DNA from: Argopecten irradians
Taxonomy: Eukaryota; Mollusca; Bivalvia; Pectinida; Pectinidae
Assembly: GCF_041381155.1 (NCBI RefSeq)
Contig: NC_091135.1
Coordinates: 52,341,997-52,405,996 of the forward strand
DNA length: 64,000 nt
Direction of reading: 5' to 3'
A model generated the notes under the pieces. The model was not told the origin of the DNA, did not search any database, and was given only the letters and a program-made list of their open reading frames with translations. The translations under genes were made by a program, and so were the position numbers. Shown piece after piece: positions 1 to 13,970 of this stretch (positions within the stretch are counted from its first letter, which is position 1; the number at the start of each line of letters is the position of its first letter).

Positions 1-2095
1 TTTCACCTGGTCCTTTCTGTAAAGGCGTTAAATGCGTAACCTAGCTATGAGTTTTGTACCCTTAATTATTTATGAAATGTTTATATGCAAAAATAACTTC
101 CGATCTACTTTTGAGTTATATACTGTTACCACACTACACTATGAACCATTACTCAAAAACATTTAATGATTTGAACTTCCATCAGTACAGATCTAGAAAT
201 TCAGTTTTTCAGTAATTACAGAATCCCAGATTAATATGAATCAGCAGTAGTCCAACTGTATAGTGTACAACTTAATTCAGTTGTGTGACCTAGAATTGAT
301 GTTGATGAAAAGTAATTATTACTGTACATTGATTCAGTTGTATTGTTCTTGATAAAATGCATTTGAATGATAAATTGTGAATGGGAATTTAATTAAATGT
401 GTTGTCAATTAAGACTGAATGCTATCGGGCGAGTGCGAGTACTGTTTTCATGATGAGCTTCTAGTAAATTTGGTAGAGAGTCAGAATGATAGTTGTTTTG
501 GGAAGTGATACATTTACATGCAGTATATTATTATTGGTGTGTTGCGTTTATTAAAATGCTTTGATATTGTGCCTGTTTGATTGAAGAAATTAAAAGCTCT
601 TCTAAATAACTAATTCTGTTGCAGAATTTGGACACTCTTTATATATTTATGTAGAGGGCATTTGTTCAGTCCCAAAATCCAATCAACTTCGATTCACATA
701 GAGTAAATGTAGTGCATATATACTGGAAAGGAGCTTACTTGGTATATGCATGCAAGAAGTTGTGCGACTGTTACACAAAACATATTTTTATAATCAACAA
801 ACGAAAATCACAATTAATAAAATTGTTTGGATGAAGACTCTTACAATGTAATTTGATGTTGGAACAAATCCATCAACAAGTCAATTTTGTTTTGTACACA
901 TTACATGTTCTTTCTATCATCCGTGATGTTGAGTTTCTATGACTGGGAGTGTTCATACACGCTTAAACCACTGTTCATTTTTATCATTACTTATTGCCAT
1001 ATCAAATAAATATAGGTTATTTACCCAATGACTTTCTGTTGTATGTTCATGGTGTTGTTTATCCTCGATATTCCAGGGGTTACTATCACTGCCGTTATAT
1101 CCACCCTTGGACTATGTCACAGTAAAACTATGCACAACAATTCAGCAGGTAGTTAGGTCCTCTGATATACATCAAAGAATCCAGTAACAGCACTATGCGG
1201 TTGATAGTGTTCCTTTGAATTTGGGTGTCGCTCTCTCTGTAAGGAAATCGCTGCAAGCCTGTGATTTGTCAGGTTTTTTCTCCTGAATTACATTCAGTTT
1301 TACTAGGAGATAGTCCAGGGGAGTATCAAGCCACAGACCAGTGATTGTATTTTTGAGTAATACATTGTCTTGCTTTGGATGATATACAATATCAGTGCAT
1401 GTCTTGTCTTGTATTTAAATATCAGTTATGTCTTGTGTTATAAGCCTTATCTGCTGTGATAATTTTGTTGATATACTAAACCACTCCTGAATTGATTAAC
1501 GATTGATTACTAAACATTAAAGTTTTTCTTTTGAAGTTAGACCAAATAAACCTGAATGATATTTATCGGAAAGATTATCTCTGGTTTATCTATTTAATAT
1601 AAATTATAGATGAGACAAAAGTTTGAATTTTTTTTTAAATTGACATTTTACAAAAGCAGCATAATTATGCTGCTATCAGCAGTTGATACCGACCTGTCGT
1701 GCAGTATGGCAAGGGCTAAAAGACACCGGACAACAGACAATTGCCATTGGCCAATTAAGACTTCATCTTAGGTGACCAAGTGACAAAGAGATTAAACGTG
1801 AAAAATCAGAGATTTCCTAGGCTATGACACTGCATACACTGAGAAAAAACTTTTTTCTGAAAGTTTTTAATTGTCTCCAGTATCTAAAATCACTGAATTA
1901 AACTAATATTGTAATATTTTCTTTCTGGCATAAGAATGTACTCTCAAATGACTTAAGCTTGTCAATACAACCTTTGCATTCAACACCTAAAATTTAGTGG
2001 TTGAATTACTAGACATCCATGCATAGCCTAGGTAATCCCTGGTCCAATAGAGACTGTGCAGAGGAGCCAACAAAACTAGCATTCTGCAACATGTT
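1..2095. other. Non-coding, AT-rich, no gene seen
   Basis: No open frame over about 60 codons and no convincing exon on either strand. Plus-strand AATAAA-like signals occur (for example near 1003), so part of this could be the 3' untranslated region of a gene to the left, but nothing proves it. Confidence 0.4.
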
Positions 2096-2101
2096 TTTAT
2101 T
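2096..2101 (-). terminator. Candidate polyadenylation signal of the 2.7-15 kb minus-strand gene
   Basis: TTTATT on the plus strand reads AATAAA on the minus strand, about 670 bases past the stop codon at 2771. This would give a 3' untranslated region of about 0.7 kb. Other weaker A/T-rich signals exist, so the true 3' end is not fixed. Confidence 0.3.
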
Positions 2102-2488
2102 GTCACCTTTCATGGTACAACATGATGATCATTATAAATTAACTCTTGAAAATGTTTTAAGGTCACAAAAAAAGCATGAAAAATAACATTTTTCTAAAAA
2201 TTAAATAAAAACAAGGTGGTAAAACTAAATGCTCTAAAAAGTTTAATGTTTTGTCATGATGTAAACAAAACATGGTAGAAAAATATATGTACAACATCAA
2301 CACTGCCCAATCTAAGTGTCGGGCAAATACAGAATGCCCCCTGTATTACAGAAAACTAAAGCAATTCTTAATTGATGATTGTTTCTTTGTTAATGTGATA
2401 TCACCTAGACCGGCATTGTAAATATGGCATATGGAAGTTCCTTGTTAATTGTATATAGTCTGCGTAAAAACACTGTAAAGCTTATTCA

Positions 2489-2535
2489 ATAATATTAAAT
2501 AATAATAGTTCAATAATAATCAATAATAATAATAA
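2489..2535. repeat. AAT-rich microsatellite
   Basis: Imperfect AAT/AATA repeats lie inside the presumed 3' untranslated region of the minus-strand gene. Confidence 0.6.
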
Positions 2536-2770
2536 AATGTGGCCTAAAATGTTTAATGATGTCTTGATTCAAGACCAAAACGCGGTCATAACAAAATACA
2601 ATTTGTTCACAATCATGGAGGGGAAGAATTTTTGCAGATCTATATGACGCGGCCAGATGTGCTGCTAGGCTACAGCCTACAAAGTCCTGGCCGACAGTTC
2701 CAGCTCACATCTTCGTCACATGAAAACCATGCGACAAAGACAAGGCCAAGTGTCTTGTATCTATTTCCCT

Positions 2771-3475
2771 TTAAGGGTATCCCTGATTGAAGCCGTATGT
2801 GTTTGGATAAGCTGGTACGTTGGAACCAAGTGGGTTCGAACCAAGAGGGTTAGAACCAAGTGGATTTGTTGAGGCTAGTGGATTTGAACCTAATGGATTT
2901 GAACCAAGTGGGTTGGATCCAAGAGGGTAGCCCATTTGGGACATTGCCGCCTGTGACATTGCCGCCTGCGACATGGCAGCCTGCGTAGTGTAGGCACGTG
3001 GGACACTGGCCACTGGAGGGTTGTAAGCACTAGGTGCATGGGGGTTTGTAACGGCGATGCCCATAGGATAAGCTGCTCCGGCACTCAGCTGTGGAGCCCC
3101 TATGTATGTAGGGGTTGCATACTGGCTAGCCTGGTAGGCTGACGGTGTCTGGAACGTGGTATATTGCATCGGGTGAGGATGTGTTGGTGGATGGAAGGCC
3201 CCAGTCGAGGCACCAGCTGTAGGGTAGCCCGACAGTGTGGAGTACACTCCTGTGGTCGGTGTATACACTGATGGATTTACATTCTGTGGCATGCCTGGCT
3301 GTGGGTACTGGGGGTTGGCAGCAGCTGCCAGTTGCCTGTGAGATGCAGGAGCCGCTCCAGGGGCCAAGGTATGGGCCATGCCGGGCTGTGTTGGGGCATA
3401 GTTTGGGTACCCAGCAGGATAAAGGCCACTTCCACTCTTGTCAACCGCTGGGGCTCCAGCAAAGTTCATGGTCTT
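2771..3475 (-). CDS. Last coding exon of a Pro/Tyr/Gly/Asn-rich low-complexity protein
   Basis: The frame runs from a splice acceptor (TTTTGCTCTATTGCAG, minus strand, ending at 3476) to a TAA stop at 2771: 234 codons plus stop. The composition is biased to P, Y, A, G, S, T, Q and N, with motifs such as LYPAGYPNYAP. Near the C terminus are three AAMSQ repeats and several NPLGS repeats; it ends TYGFNQGYP. No membrane segment or catalytic motif is visible; it is probably a disordered cytoplasmic or nuclear protein. GC content is clearly above the flanks, as expected for an exon. The frame enters in phase 0 as K-T-M-N, so either an upstream exon joins here (5334-5423 fits) or translation starts at the ATG at 3469. 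The YPAGYP opening faintly recalls FAM168/MANI proteins, but the match is too weak to name it. Confidence 0.65.
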   Translation of the reverse strand, partial: KTMNFAGAPAVDKSGSGLYPAGYPNYAPTQPGMAHTLAPGAAPASHRQLAAAANPQYPQPGMPQNVNPSVYTPTTGVYSTLSGYPTAGASTGAFHPPTHPHPMQYTTFQTPSAYQASQYATPTYIGAPQLSAGAAYPMGIAVTNPHAPSAYNPPVASVPRAYTTQAAMSQAAMSQAAMSQMGYPLGSNPLGSNPLGSNPLASTNPLGSNPLGSNPLGSNVPAYPNTYGFNQGYP

Positions 3476-5333
3476 CTGCAATAGAGCAAAATCACATTGG
3501 TAAAATTTCGAAGTAGAATATTATCATAACAAATGTTTACTCCATTAGTAAAAACATAATACAGACTCAAAATGACAAAACTATCTGATGAAGTTCAAGC
3601 CAGGAAAAATTTGACAATAATATTTAGTTATATTCAAAATACAACATTTACTTTTTTGCAGTTTTTACAATATGCCTTAATACTAATAATATTTTGACTT
3701 TGTACAAATTGAAAAACAAAATTGTTTCTTAAATTTTCTAAATTCATTCTTCATCAAAGACAGATTTACAGATAGTAGTGGCAGGCATACACTCTCTAGA
3801 GAAAACTCCTAAATGTTGTCAACTGCATTTTAAATGTCTAAGTGCATTGTGATTTCCCGAATTGCTACCACCATAATTTTGCATTGACATGTTAGTTAGA
3901 CATTTTATATGTACTGTGTCATTCACCTAAGATTTTCTCACAATAACTTACTTGTGTTTAGTTTGATAAAGACTTAGATTTATTTAATTTTATCATCCAC
4001 ACCTACTTTTCTCTCTGCTAACACGAGTTCTTCCCTTGGGAGATTATAATGATTTACCACTTCCATTAAGGGCTACTAAGCTCTTCTTCAAATGCATACA
4101 TGTATTTAATTCTTTAACAAAAATTATATCAGAGTACCACTGTTCGGAAAGAAATACTGCACATATGTACATGTATATCAGACTTGTTTTGCACCTCCCT
4201 TTACAAATTACAAGACATTTTTGAGTCCTTAAAAGTTTTTTTTTCTCTCTCTGAAATAGTTTCATCTTCTCTATTATTTCTAAAAGAGACATTTTCATGT
4301 TTTTTTTTTGAAGCCTCCCTTGTACTTCCTGTGATAGTTTCCTACTTTAACTTTAAACTGCTGTCCTACCGAAATGACACAACACATGTAACAGTTAAAA
4401 TTATGTACTTTAGATAGTGCCAGTGAAACAACAATGAACTTTGTATGCAGCCAATTTTCTTTTGTGGATATAGTTTAATGAAAAACTGAAACAAGATCTG
4501 CTTGTTCAAATATGTATGAAAATATTGTCTTTGAAAGTAACAAAATTGGTTGCATTTATGTGTCTGTTTACTCACAACACTGAAGTGACAACATGCAGAG
4601 AATCTGTCTGGGAAACATCACAACATATATATCTATTCACTAGATCATGGATTTATCATTACCAATCCAACAAAATCTAGCATCTATTTTCTTATCGATC
4701 TATTTCAGAGATTTCACTGAACCGTTTACACGAAACTCTTGATAAGGATATGTTTCTTGTTTAAACTTAATGACACTTAACTATGTTTATCCTGATTTTG
4801 TTGTTGTTTCAGATTAGAAAGTTCATATGGGATAATAAAGCATACATAAGTGCTCACAAGTATTTGGGCTATGAATAATAACCTTTTAATGCCTTGTACA
4901 TGCATACATGTAACTGTTTTACAAAGCCCATGGGCACAAACACATGGAATATAAAATTTCAATTTTTCATATTCTAATATATCATTTTAAGCAAAAAATA
5001 ACTTACTATATGTTATGTAAAATGGTAAGTACAGTCAAATATTGCTATCAAAGAAATTGAAGTTCCTTAGAAAGTTTTGGACCAGTTTAAGCTATAGAGA
5101 TTAACAGTAATCTTAACCAAATATTCTCTTTATGTTCGAGTTGGTTTCAATGGAAGTTCTGAAATAGTTGGTCAATACATATGAAAGCTACCAGTATAAT
5201 TGGCACTTTTGACTGGAATCTATGGATATGGACACTTTATATGTTGTGTATTCCCAAACAGAAACTTGGCAAAGCTTTCAGGACACAGGTGATGGCTGAC
5301 CTGGTTCGGAAGCTGGCCTTGGTGGAAATATAC
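3476..5333 (-). other. Probable intron between the two coding exons
   Basis: AT-rich sequence without supported exons. It is bounded on the minus strand by AAG|GTATAT at 5333 and TTGCAG at 3476. Short open frames at 4.0-4.6 kb lie in low-complexity T/A-rich DNA and look like chance. Confidence 0.4.
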
Positions 5334-5423
5334 CTTGTCCATATTTGTTAGCTCCGCTATCTCACGCCCAGCCACAAATACAGGATCCTGATCTGGAGTG
5401 GAATCAACATAGTGTAGGTACAT
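5334..5423 (-). CDS. Candidate first coding exon of the same minus-strand gene
   Basis: On the minus strand an ATG at 5423, with an in-frame TAA four codons upstream, opens exactly 30 codons: MYLHYVDSTPDQDPVF, then VAGREIAELTNMDK. A donor ACAAG|GTATAT follows. The exon ends in phase 0, which is what the last exon at 3475 needs, giving a protein of 264 residues. If the donor is not used, the frame reads on to a stop at 5220 (67 residues), with a second possible in-phase donor (CCAG|GTCAGC) near 5303. The base composition is exon-like and richer in G+C than the neighbourhood. I do not recognise the family. The join to the last exon is inferred from phase alone. Confidence 0.4.
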
Positions 5424-5454
5424 GTAAATAGGTTACAACAGGTTATAGGGTCTA

Positions 5455-8400
5455 GATGTAGTATCGGGGAGGTATACAAACCTGAGGCTAGCCTCCACAA
5501 AGTCCGTAGATGTCATACGGGCAAATCAGTAAACATAGCAAATAAATTGTAATCTAATCATAGAAGAAACCAATGTCCTTGGATTTAAAAGTATTGCTAG
5601 TGTCTATCCTACATTTTAAATTTCAAAGAAAATTTAGTTAAATTACAGGTTTTGACAGAATTAAACAGTTTACCAGCTTTAAGACAAAGTGAGAGCTCCA
5701 GATCAAATATTTACATTGGTAACAACCTGAAAATAAGTATGTTGGAAGAGTATAGCAGATATAGATTGACCATTGCTAGCATATAATAGCAGTAATCAAT
5801 AACAAAACATTGCAAGCAGAAAAGTCAACGTTATCAAACTTATAAATAAAGGAATTTATTATTTCTATGATTTTTTATTCAATTTTGAAGAAGTTTAGAC
5901 ACAAGCAATCCTGAAAAGCAAACAGATCACATTATACATGTAAATAGAAGTCTTATCTTGGCAGTTTCTATTAATTTTGACAAGTTCTCTTTCCAACGTA
6001 ATTTAGATTTCTGCCATGACAAGACACACAAATTGTATACTGCATGCAACATAAAACTAACATAAATAGTTTCAGATAAAACTTAAAACTAGTAGGTATA
6101 AAGCTAAATTTGAGAACCAGCTTCCACCTGTTGAAGTAACAATAATATATACTCATTGATTTTAATATAAATAAGATGTAAAATATATACACATATACAT
6201 ATTGATAATACAAAAAATCTAACTATAATATTAAGCAGTAGTTTGTGTTAAAAAGCAGTCTGGAGTCTCACAAATCGCTACCTACACAGAAAGCATACAA
6301 AATTGCAGGTTCTCATATTGGCTGCAAATAAAGTTGTTTTTGTTAGTTCCAAGCTGACAATACAATACACAAAGGAAACAAAGACATTAAAGTTAAAATA
6401 AATAAATTGCATCCGTGTTCATTTGTCCATCAACTTAACGTAAATCCTGATGTTATCAACCATGCTGCAGGCTGGAAGAATCTTCCACTCACAACTCGGA
6501 ACAAAAATAGCTGGTGTACAATTCAAGGGAGACGATTGTTGATTGGTCTAACTTGTGTGAAGGAAAATCTGTCTGCATTCTGTTGAGGGCAATGGTGACT
6601 TATATAAAAACACACATTTAAGATGCTTAATCAAAGAGAAGGCACTCATTAAAGAGCAAAAAATCATGCAAATAAAAGTCTTTCATCAGTGGTCTACTAG
6701 TCTTCAAACTTGACAAATTGAAATTGAAAGACAAGTTTCATCATAGCATGCCTGAAAGACAAAAAATAATAATGGACGTTTCAGCCATAACTAAATAATC
6801 ACATGCAGCATACAAAATAAACATATAAATAAGTAATAACCCAATGAAATAGGGAGAATGTAACTTGAGAAAAAGTGTAAATATCAATAAGTTTTCAAAA
6901 TTAGGTTTGAATGATGTATCACAGGTAAATGAAAATTTTTTCAAATTCATGGAAGCAGGCATTGCTGTAGAAAACACCAGATATCCACCAGACAGCTAGA
7001 AAAGTGTAGAAAAGATCTGTATATTATTAGAGCTCTCAAGGAAGTTCAAACAAAGCACAGGTATATCCTCCCGAAATCATTTTATCATTATTATCTGATA
7101 GAGGTGCAGTTCAAAGTAACTAAACGAGAAGCCACTATTGACTAAAAGATATTGTCTGACCAAAGTAACACATCTTTACTTTGCCCAGACAACCTAAAAA
7201 GCACATTTTAACAAGTACAAATTATATTATAGCAGTAACATTTTAACATGCAAATACAGGTCGCAACAAAATCATAAATTACACATGTTAGACTTATAAG
7301 CATGCAAGCATGATGCATTTGACCACCTCCATCTTGATGACGCCTGTTCATGATCAGTTTCAATGATCGTACCACTTTATCATGTTTTCAAAATACATTT
7401 CACACTTAGATAGTCAAATGGTTGCAACTTTCAAGAAAAGATCTTCTAAATTTAAGCCATATTCTTGACACAGGCAGCCAAGATGAAGTGTGGTCACCCA
7501 ATAGTCGTGTTCAGACCATGGAGCTGCACCAAAGGTGGTTAGCTATATACGTATCCCTCAGCAACTAGGTGGTAAATAAGTCAAAATATACACACTGTGT
7601 GTGAAGCTTCAAACTCACAACTTTAACATCATATTATTGTCATCATATAAATAGGATATTGGCAAGGTTTTATAAACACCAAAGTATGTTACTAACTGGA
7701 CATGTTACAAGCCAACATTTGAAGTTGTTGTTTTGAAGCTTCATGCTTTGAATGTTAAGCGGATGATGGGTTGTTATATGATGCCATGAAGAATGATGAA
7801 CAAGTAACCACCAACTGATCGAAGGCATCCTAAAGTACTGCACTGGGGCCACCTTGTAGTCACCACTATAACAATTTTTAGGTACGTGTACAAAATAAGA
7901 TATACCAGTAAACATTCATGGGTAACATCCTGATAATGCCATCCCGTGGCACACAACTCTAAGTTAGTAGTTTATTGTTCATATTCCCGTACAGGTTTTC
8001 TATTCTTTAGGACAGAAACTGCCTAATGTGCAAAAATGAGTCTGTATGACACATAAGGTACCATATATATAACATAGAGGTACATACATATGTATACTGA
8101 GCTTAAGAAACAAAGCCCATCTCCTTGTTAAAAGTTGTTTCCGGAAGACACTACAGAACTATAGATGGCAACCCCTAGCAGATTCCAAAAGAACCAGTCA
8201 GTTGATAGTCACTTGTGTACTATAGATTACGTCTACAGAGACAGATACCTACCGAATGATTTTGTATCTTTGTATTGTATTTGATGTTCAACTACTACAA
8301 AACAAAACAGGAAATCATGGTAATACAAACAACAATGTCAATTAACAGTAAATGGTAGTGTAGCGTATATGTTGTAAGCTTGTAAAACACCCGAAACGCG

Positions 8401-11400
8401 TTAAAATGGCTTACTCATGATCATATCTAAGCTGGACAATAAAACCGTCCCAATATCTTCCATGAATAAACCATTTATAAACAAGATATTTACCTTTTAC
8501 ATAAAATAGAGGGGCAAGCAGACTTAAACATGATCGACAGTAAACTTCCAGGCAAAATACTTAATCTTTAAAGTTGCAAAATTTAAAGTAATCATGATAA
8601 AATCTGCTTGTGAATTTATTATCACTAATTTAACTATACATGTATACTAAATGATGCATAATGATACAGCTTAATTACACTTTATTATTAGTTATAGAAT
8701 AAATAACATTAGAAAGGTTTAAAAACATAGTCAGCAATGTACAGTATGACTAGGTTTTAATTCTTCACATAAAACTAATACATACGTGCAATAATAAATG
8801 TAACTTTTTTCCCCAAAGATATATATCTTCAACCAAATGATAAAATCTAGGATGGCCCAAACAAGAAATTGAGAATCAATATAAATTCTTCATTAGCATG
8901 GCCTAGACAAATTAGAATTGTAATAAATACTGTGTAAATGACTTATTGTAATGAATTTCCTTTACACAACACATGTTGATTTTCAACCATGTCATAATAT
9001 GTTCTTTGATTTGTTTTTCAACCTTTTTTTTTCCAATCTAAATAGATCTATATATGATGAAATCCTCAAACTTAAAGTTCACAGCAAATCACAACACTAA
9101 CCAATAATGGTTATCACAAATTCAAAATCCTTATCAAAATTAGCAATTTCTTACGTTTAAGATAATTAATCATACATTCAAAATTGTCAAATCGGTTCAA
9201 AAATTTTCAACTTATACTTAACATACATCTTTTTTTTTTTTTTTTTTTTAAATTTTAGGGTCTTTATTCCAAACACAATTTAAAATGAAGTCTATTTAAA
9301 TTTCAATGAGTTTAACAAATGACAAATTTGACAACTTTATATTGTAAACTTATAAGCCACCTTATTATCATGAGGAGTGATTTTTGGAAGATTTTTTCTG
9401 GCAAAATTATTTTCAAATATTGTTTTAAATCTTGATACATCTTTGTTAATTGGTAGACATAAACGAGTGAAGCTTTTACAGTTTTCCTTTTCTAACAAAA
9501 CGAGATTCAGTCACTAAATAGCCTACGTATATACAAACCAGCATCTATAGCCATTTCTTCCAAAATTCACTGAACTCATGCAATCTTATCACTTAAATAT
9601 AAAAATTACAAATTATTGAATTTACCATTCAGCTGAATATGATTAGTGTATATATAATGATCAAAAAAGACATTACTTTTCTTTAATTTGGCAATTCAAT
9701 ATCCGTCTCAAAACAAGACTAAGTAAATGCCTGTGTGGATAATACTGTTACAGACATAAAGGCATTAAAGTTTCTTTGACCTCAAACACTTATTCAGCAA
9801 ATGGATAGTTGCACAAACTTTATGTTCTACATCTAAAGAATTATTATTTCTTAACTAAATAAAGTAACTAAAACTAATTAACACTTAAAATGCTAAAATT
9901 AAGATTTCTTAATAAAGACATGATAATGCTAATTAATTCTTAAAATGTTACTTTTTAAAATTTCCACATGTGTGACACCATTTGCACTGTTTGCTTTTCA
10001 TTGTGTGACAATGTTGAATTATATAAAATCATCAAAGCCAAAATTTCTCAAGTAAATTTAAATGTACATGTGTATTCTTTCAAAATTACTGATGTAGAAA
10101 TTTTAAACCATGAGCTTGTCCTGCATGTGATAATAATTTATAGATTGTTAGCAGAACTAAACTATACTTAAGTTAAATAACATACTACATAATTATGCAT
10201 GCATGCATTATTTATATGTAATTCAATGTATGAACTTCATTTCTGACACACAGGACAAGATCTAGACAAAACCTTATCATTAATTTTCAAATTGGTAAAT
10301 ATTTAATAAGCTTTTTAATTCCAAATGTAAAAACTTAAATATTAAATCGCAACAAGCATAGAAATACTTTATATTAAACAGCTAAGTACTTGACATATGA
10401 CTAATTACCTTATCAAACACCACCAATACATGTATATTAAAGAATGAACAAACTTATACAATATTTTTCACTTCTTTTTCAACATTTACCAGAATTTATT
10501 TTCATCAAGACTTATTATCAGCTTTGTCAAAAATGTTTAGAAAATTATGGTGTATGATAAGGTTTTAAGCTTAAATCTAAACTTAAACTTTCACTAACGG
10601 AGTGTTTCTTATCATTTTTGTTTGTTTCTTTTTTAATATACATATGTATATCATAAACCAGTAATTAGGTAAAGAAGCCCTCAACATCTTGTGTCTTCCA
10701 TACATAAAATAACTTTGGAAAAGAAATGATAAAATTAGAATAACTTGATAATTAACTGATAAGAAACACATTTGTAAACTAAATTACTGATTCTTAACTT
10801 AATTATCTAATTAACTACCAGGAAAAGTAAATGCGTGAAATGATATGCTAATATATATGTCCCCATCCAAAGTCAACCATAACCCAGATATAACTACATA
10901 CATGAACATGCAACAACATCTACACAGGATGCTGGGGTTTTCTCTCTGGGGACTGGCGACACAGCTGCAAGGATTGTTTTTTTTTTCAATTTCTGGTCTT
11001 CAAGCTCAAATTGCTGGTGTACAGACTGAAATAATCAATATTTTACAACAGGTACAGCTGTAGGCTAGCTTAAATACAGATATTGATTACTGACATTACT
11101 ATACTTACTGGGAGACTATAGGTACTTGTTGCATCTAGATAGCAAGTTGAAGTCTGGTAAATGCGATTTATGTTGATAATCACCTAGCAACCCCATAATC
11201 CTGTATAAGATGCCATTAACTTTAAAACTAATTAAATTTAACTTCATTTAAAAGGAATGACAGACTTACAGTATCATATACCAGAAATAATACATTATGC
11301 AGTCTTCACAGTTGTCTATGTGATAACTTTCACACTTTTTCTTTGAATTATATATTGCCAAAATTTTAATGTATTACAATGTAAGCAAGATGCAAACATA

Positions 11401-12648
11401 TTATAAAACTATTCACTCAAACTCTTTTTAACATAACTTTTTGTTTGCTTTTCAGGATATCTGGGAAAACCGATGTATTTAAATTGGACTCCTCAAAGAA
11501 TTTTCCATAATTTAAAAAAAAATTCACTTAAATGCATCATTTCCAGTACATAGATCAGAGATCTTAATTAATGTAGCTAATTTATGCTTAACTTGAAATT
11601 AAATACACAAGCATGACACGATCAGCACAAAAGCATTTGACACAACGGAACAAATAATCAATCTGTTTAATTCAGTATTATGGTATATGAAACATGTGCA
11701 TGTAATATAAACATGCATTACCGCATTATTTCATTCAATACATGTCAAATGCTTTCTGTTGCTTTGCAGTCTTAAATATCTGTAGCAAAATTCAGAATGA
11801 CAAAAGATGATTTTTTTTCCTTAGAAAACTATGCACTAGTCTACAGTAACCTGGTAACATATCAAACTAAAGTTAATTTTCAAGTAGTAACATCAAAGAT
11901 TCACCAAATATCATGCATTTAGAAAACAGCTGCATTGTTTCATTTTTCCAAAAAAGAAATTAAACTGGTTTGCCTTTACAATTCATAATGTACAAGCAAA
12001 TATTCATTTGATATCATACACAGGTCACAGAGCTTAGTTGGTTATTTAATTCAATACTATAAATGTTCAAACCTAAATATCAAAACATGCAATAATTGTT
12101 TGTGCAACTTATCAATATTCACATATCCAATAGGTTATGCAATGTTTATCAAAGTTTAGTTAAACATAACTTTAATTACATAGTACATCACATGCATATA
12201 GTTGGAAAAGCAGAAAAAAATCAAGTAGCGCAAAGATCTTATTTTAAAGAATTTGAAGCTTCCTTTATTTTGTGTTCTTTTAGTGAATAATTTGACATCT
12301 TAAATAAAGTACGGCTGCTTATACCACCCGTTGAAACATGTTTATTATTAATCTATATAGTTTATTCCACACCAGTAAAGCTCATCAAAATATTGCAAAC
12401 ACCTATCAATAACCTATTAAGTAGTAAACTTATTATTAGTTTTTAATACAAAAATTGTTTTCATAACTTAATATTAAAGGGTAATTATCTATGTACAGCT
12501 ATAAATAGTAAGTAGAACCTGAAATTAAAGACTTTGTCATGTGAATAATTTCACTTATATATATTTTTTCAGTTTTTAATTGGTTAAAAATCTTTCATTT
12601 GACTGGCTATGAAAGTTCTTTACACCCAGAGCTTTAGGGAAGCCATAC
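5455..12648 (-). other. Presumed 5' intronic region, very AT-rich
   Basis: Long A/T-rich stretch, including a T tract at about 9231-9252, with no long coding frame on either strand. The only exon-like island noticed is at 10924-11025, listed separately. Confidence 0.35.
10924..11025 (-). CDS. Possible in-phase coding exon, unknown
   Basis: On the minus strand an acceptor-like ATTGATTATTTCAG is followed by 34 open codons (SVHQQFELEDQKLKKK, then TILAAVSPVPREKTPASC) and a weak donor TGT|GTAGAT. The segment is 102 nt, phase 0 at both ends, with composition unlike the flanks. No ATG lies in frame, so it would need an upstream coding exon, and the 12649-12685 candidate does not supply one in phase. 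The plus strand is also open here, so the orientation is uncertain. Confidence 0.22.
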
Positions 12649-12685
12649 CTCTTGTCAATCACATCAGTTAGTCTTGTTGCTCCAC
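12649..12685 (-). other. Candidate small 5' exon (probably untranslated)
   Basis: A 37-nt segment lies between a strong minus-strand acceptor (TTCTTTTGTTTTGTAG) and the donor GACAAGAG|GTATGG. One frame is open (GATRLTDVIDK) and stays open beyond the donor for a further 23 codons. It has no usable ATG: its only ATG is followed at once by TGA. A spliced 5' untranslated exon of the minus-strand gene is the simplest reading; a terminal coding exon is the alternative. Confidence 0.35.
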
Positions 12686-13970
12686 CTACAAAACAAAAGA
12701 ATCATATTAAGAAGAAAACAAATCTTACTTATCAAATGCCAGAAAATCTGGCACCCATCCAGAAAAGTTGAAAAAGGTGAAGTGAGGGGCTGATGAATTA
12801 GTGATAATACTATAGCTTACCAAATTATTTGAACATAATAAATTAAATTTACATTAAATCTGTGTTTGGAAACCTAGTAGCATGAACCTTTTTAGTAATA
12901 CGTATATAAGTGTCCACATTCCCCCCCAAAAATATTAAGAACTTTCCTAGTTTCACACGATTACAATAAAGACCTGCACGAGTCTGGTCGCATAAAACTT
13001 TGTGTATTTAAGATGTACCTCCTCTTCGCCTTGTATTTATTGGAAGGCACTAGACAAGTAAAATAAATGTCAAAAATCTTGACATTAGCCCCCCCCCCCC
13101 CCAAAAAAAAATGTATGTTTCAGGTACCCCTACCTACCCTAGTTTTTAATTCTGACCCTAGCTATTTCATCACACTTTTTCAAAACAAAAATGTAGTGTG
13201 TGAAGTTTTCAACTTGTATTTTTATGCTTGCTTTAAGTTTATCCAGATAAAATTCAATTACGGTAATGAGAAATAAAAGACTTCTAGCCAGCCTAAAGCC
13301 TGAAAGACAGATTACTTAATGTAGTAATAAAGCAACTCAACCCTTCCCCCATCCCTCCTAAAAAATAAAATTAAAAAATAAAATGATAAAAAAAAAATCC
13401 CAACCGACCTATCCGATTTTTTTTCAGTCATGTAACCTGAAACATGCATATAATTGTTTTTGCTACATCCTAGAATGGTTATAAATATTGTCTGTTCACT
13501 TTGATTGGCTGGCCAAAACGATTTATGTGTGTTGATTGGTTACTTGTTGTTGATGATTTCATGAGTGTAAGGGGTACCAGTGGGGAAATTATTGCAAACA
13601 AATTATCATTTGATACCCAGAGAAGTCTGAATGTTTTTTCTGGTTGTCGGACATTATTCTCAGAAATCACACAAGGCGGCTCTACACGTACAGAATAGAA
13701 TACAAGTTCTCAATCGGATCCCCTCGGGGAAATCAACTAGTACTGTTGGCAAGATGATTATGTCCTACTTGTAAAAACTGTCTTTACATAGGAGATGCTG
13801 AAACAAAGTTAGGCTTTACTTTCGGGATATTTCAATTTGTGCAACTGTAAAGTACAGTTTTAACCGAAATGTTATGCTTGTTTCTATGCGTATATGTATT
13901 ACACCAACTTGTCCAAGTACATGTACATCAGTACAGTGTATAATTAGACGGAAAACTTATTGCTTTAGCA
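12686..13970. other. Non-coding; homopolymer tracts
   Basis: Presumed intron. It contains a C-run followed by an A-run near 13089-13110. Both strands at 13479-13698 carry 60-codon open frames without family resemblance; these look like chance. Confidence 0.35.

Noticed and set aside
13479-13698. Opposed frames of 63-65 codons
   Set aside because: Slightly GC-richer DNA but no splice signals, start context or family resemblance.
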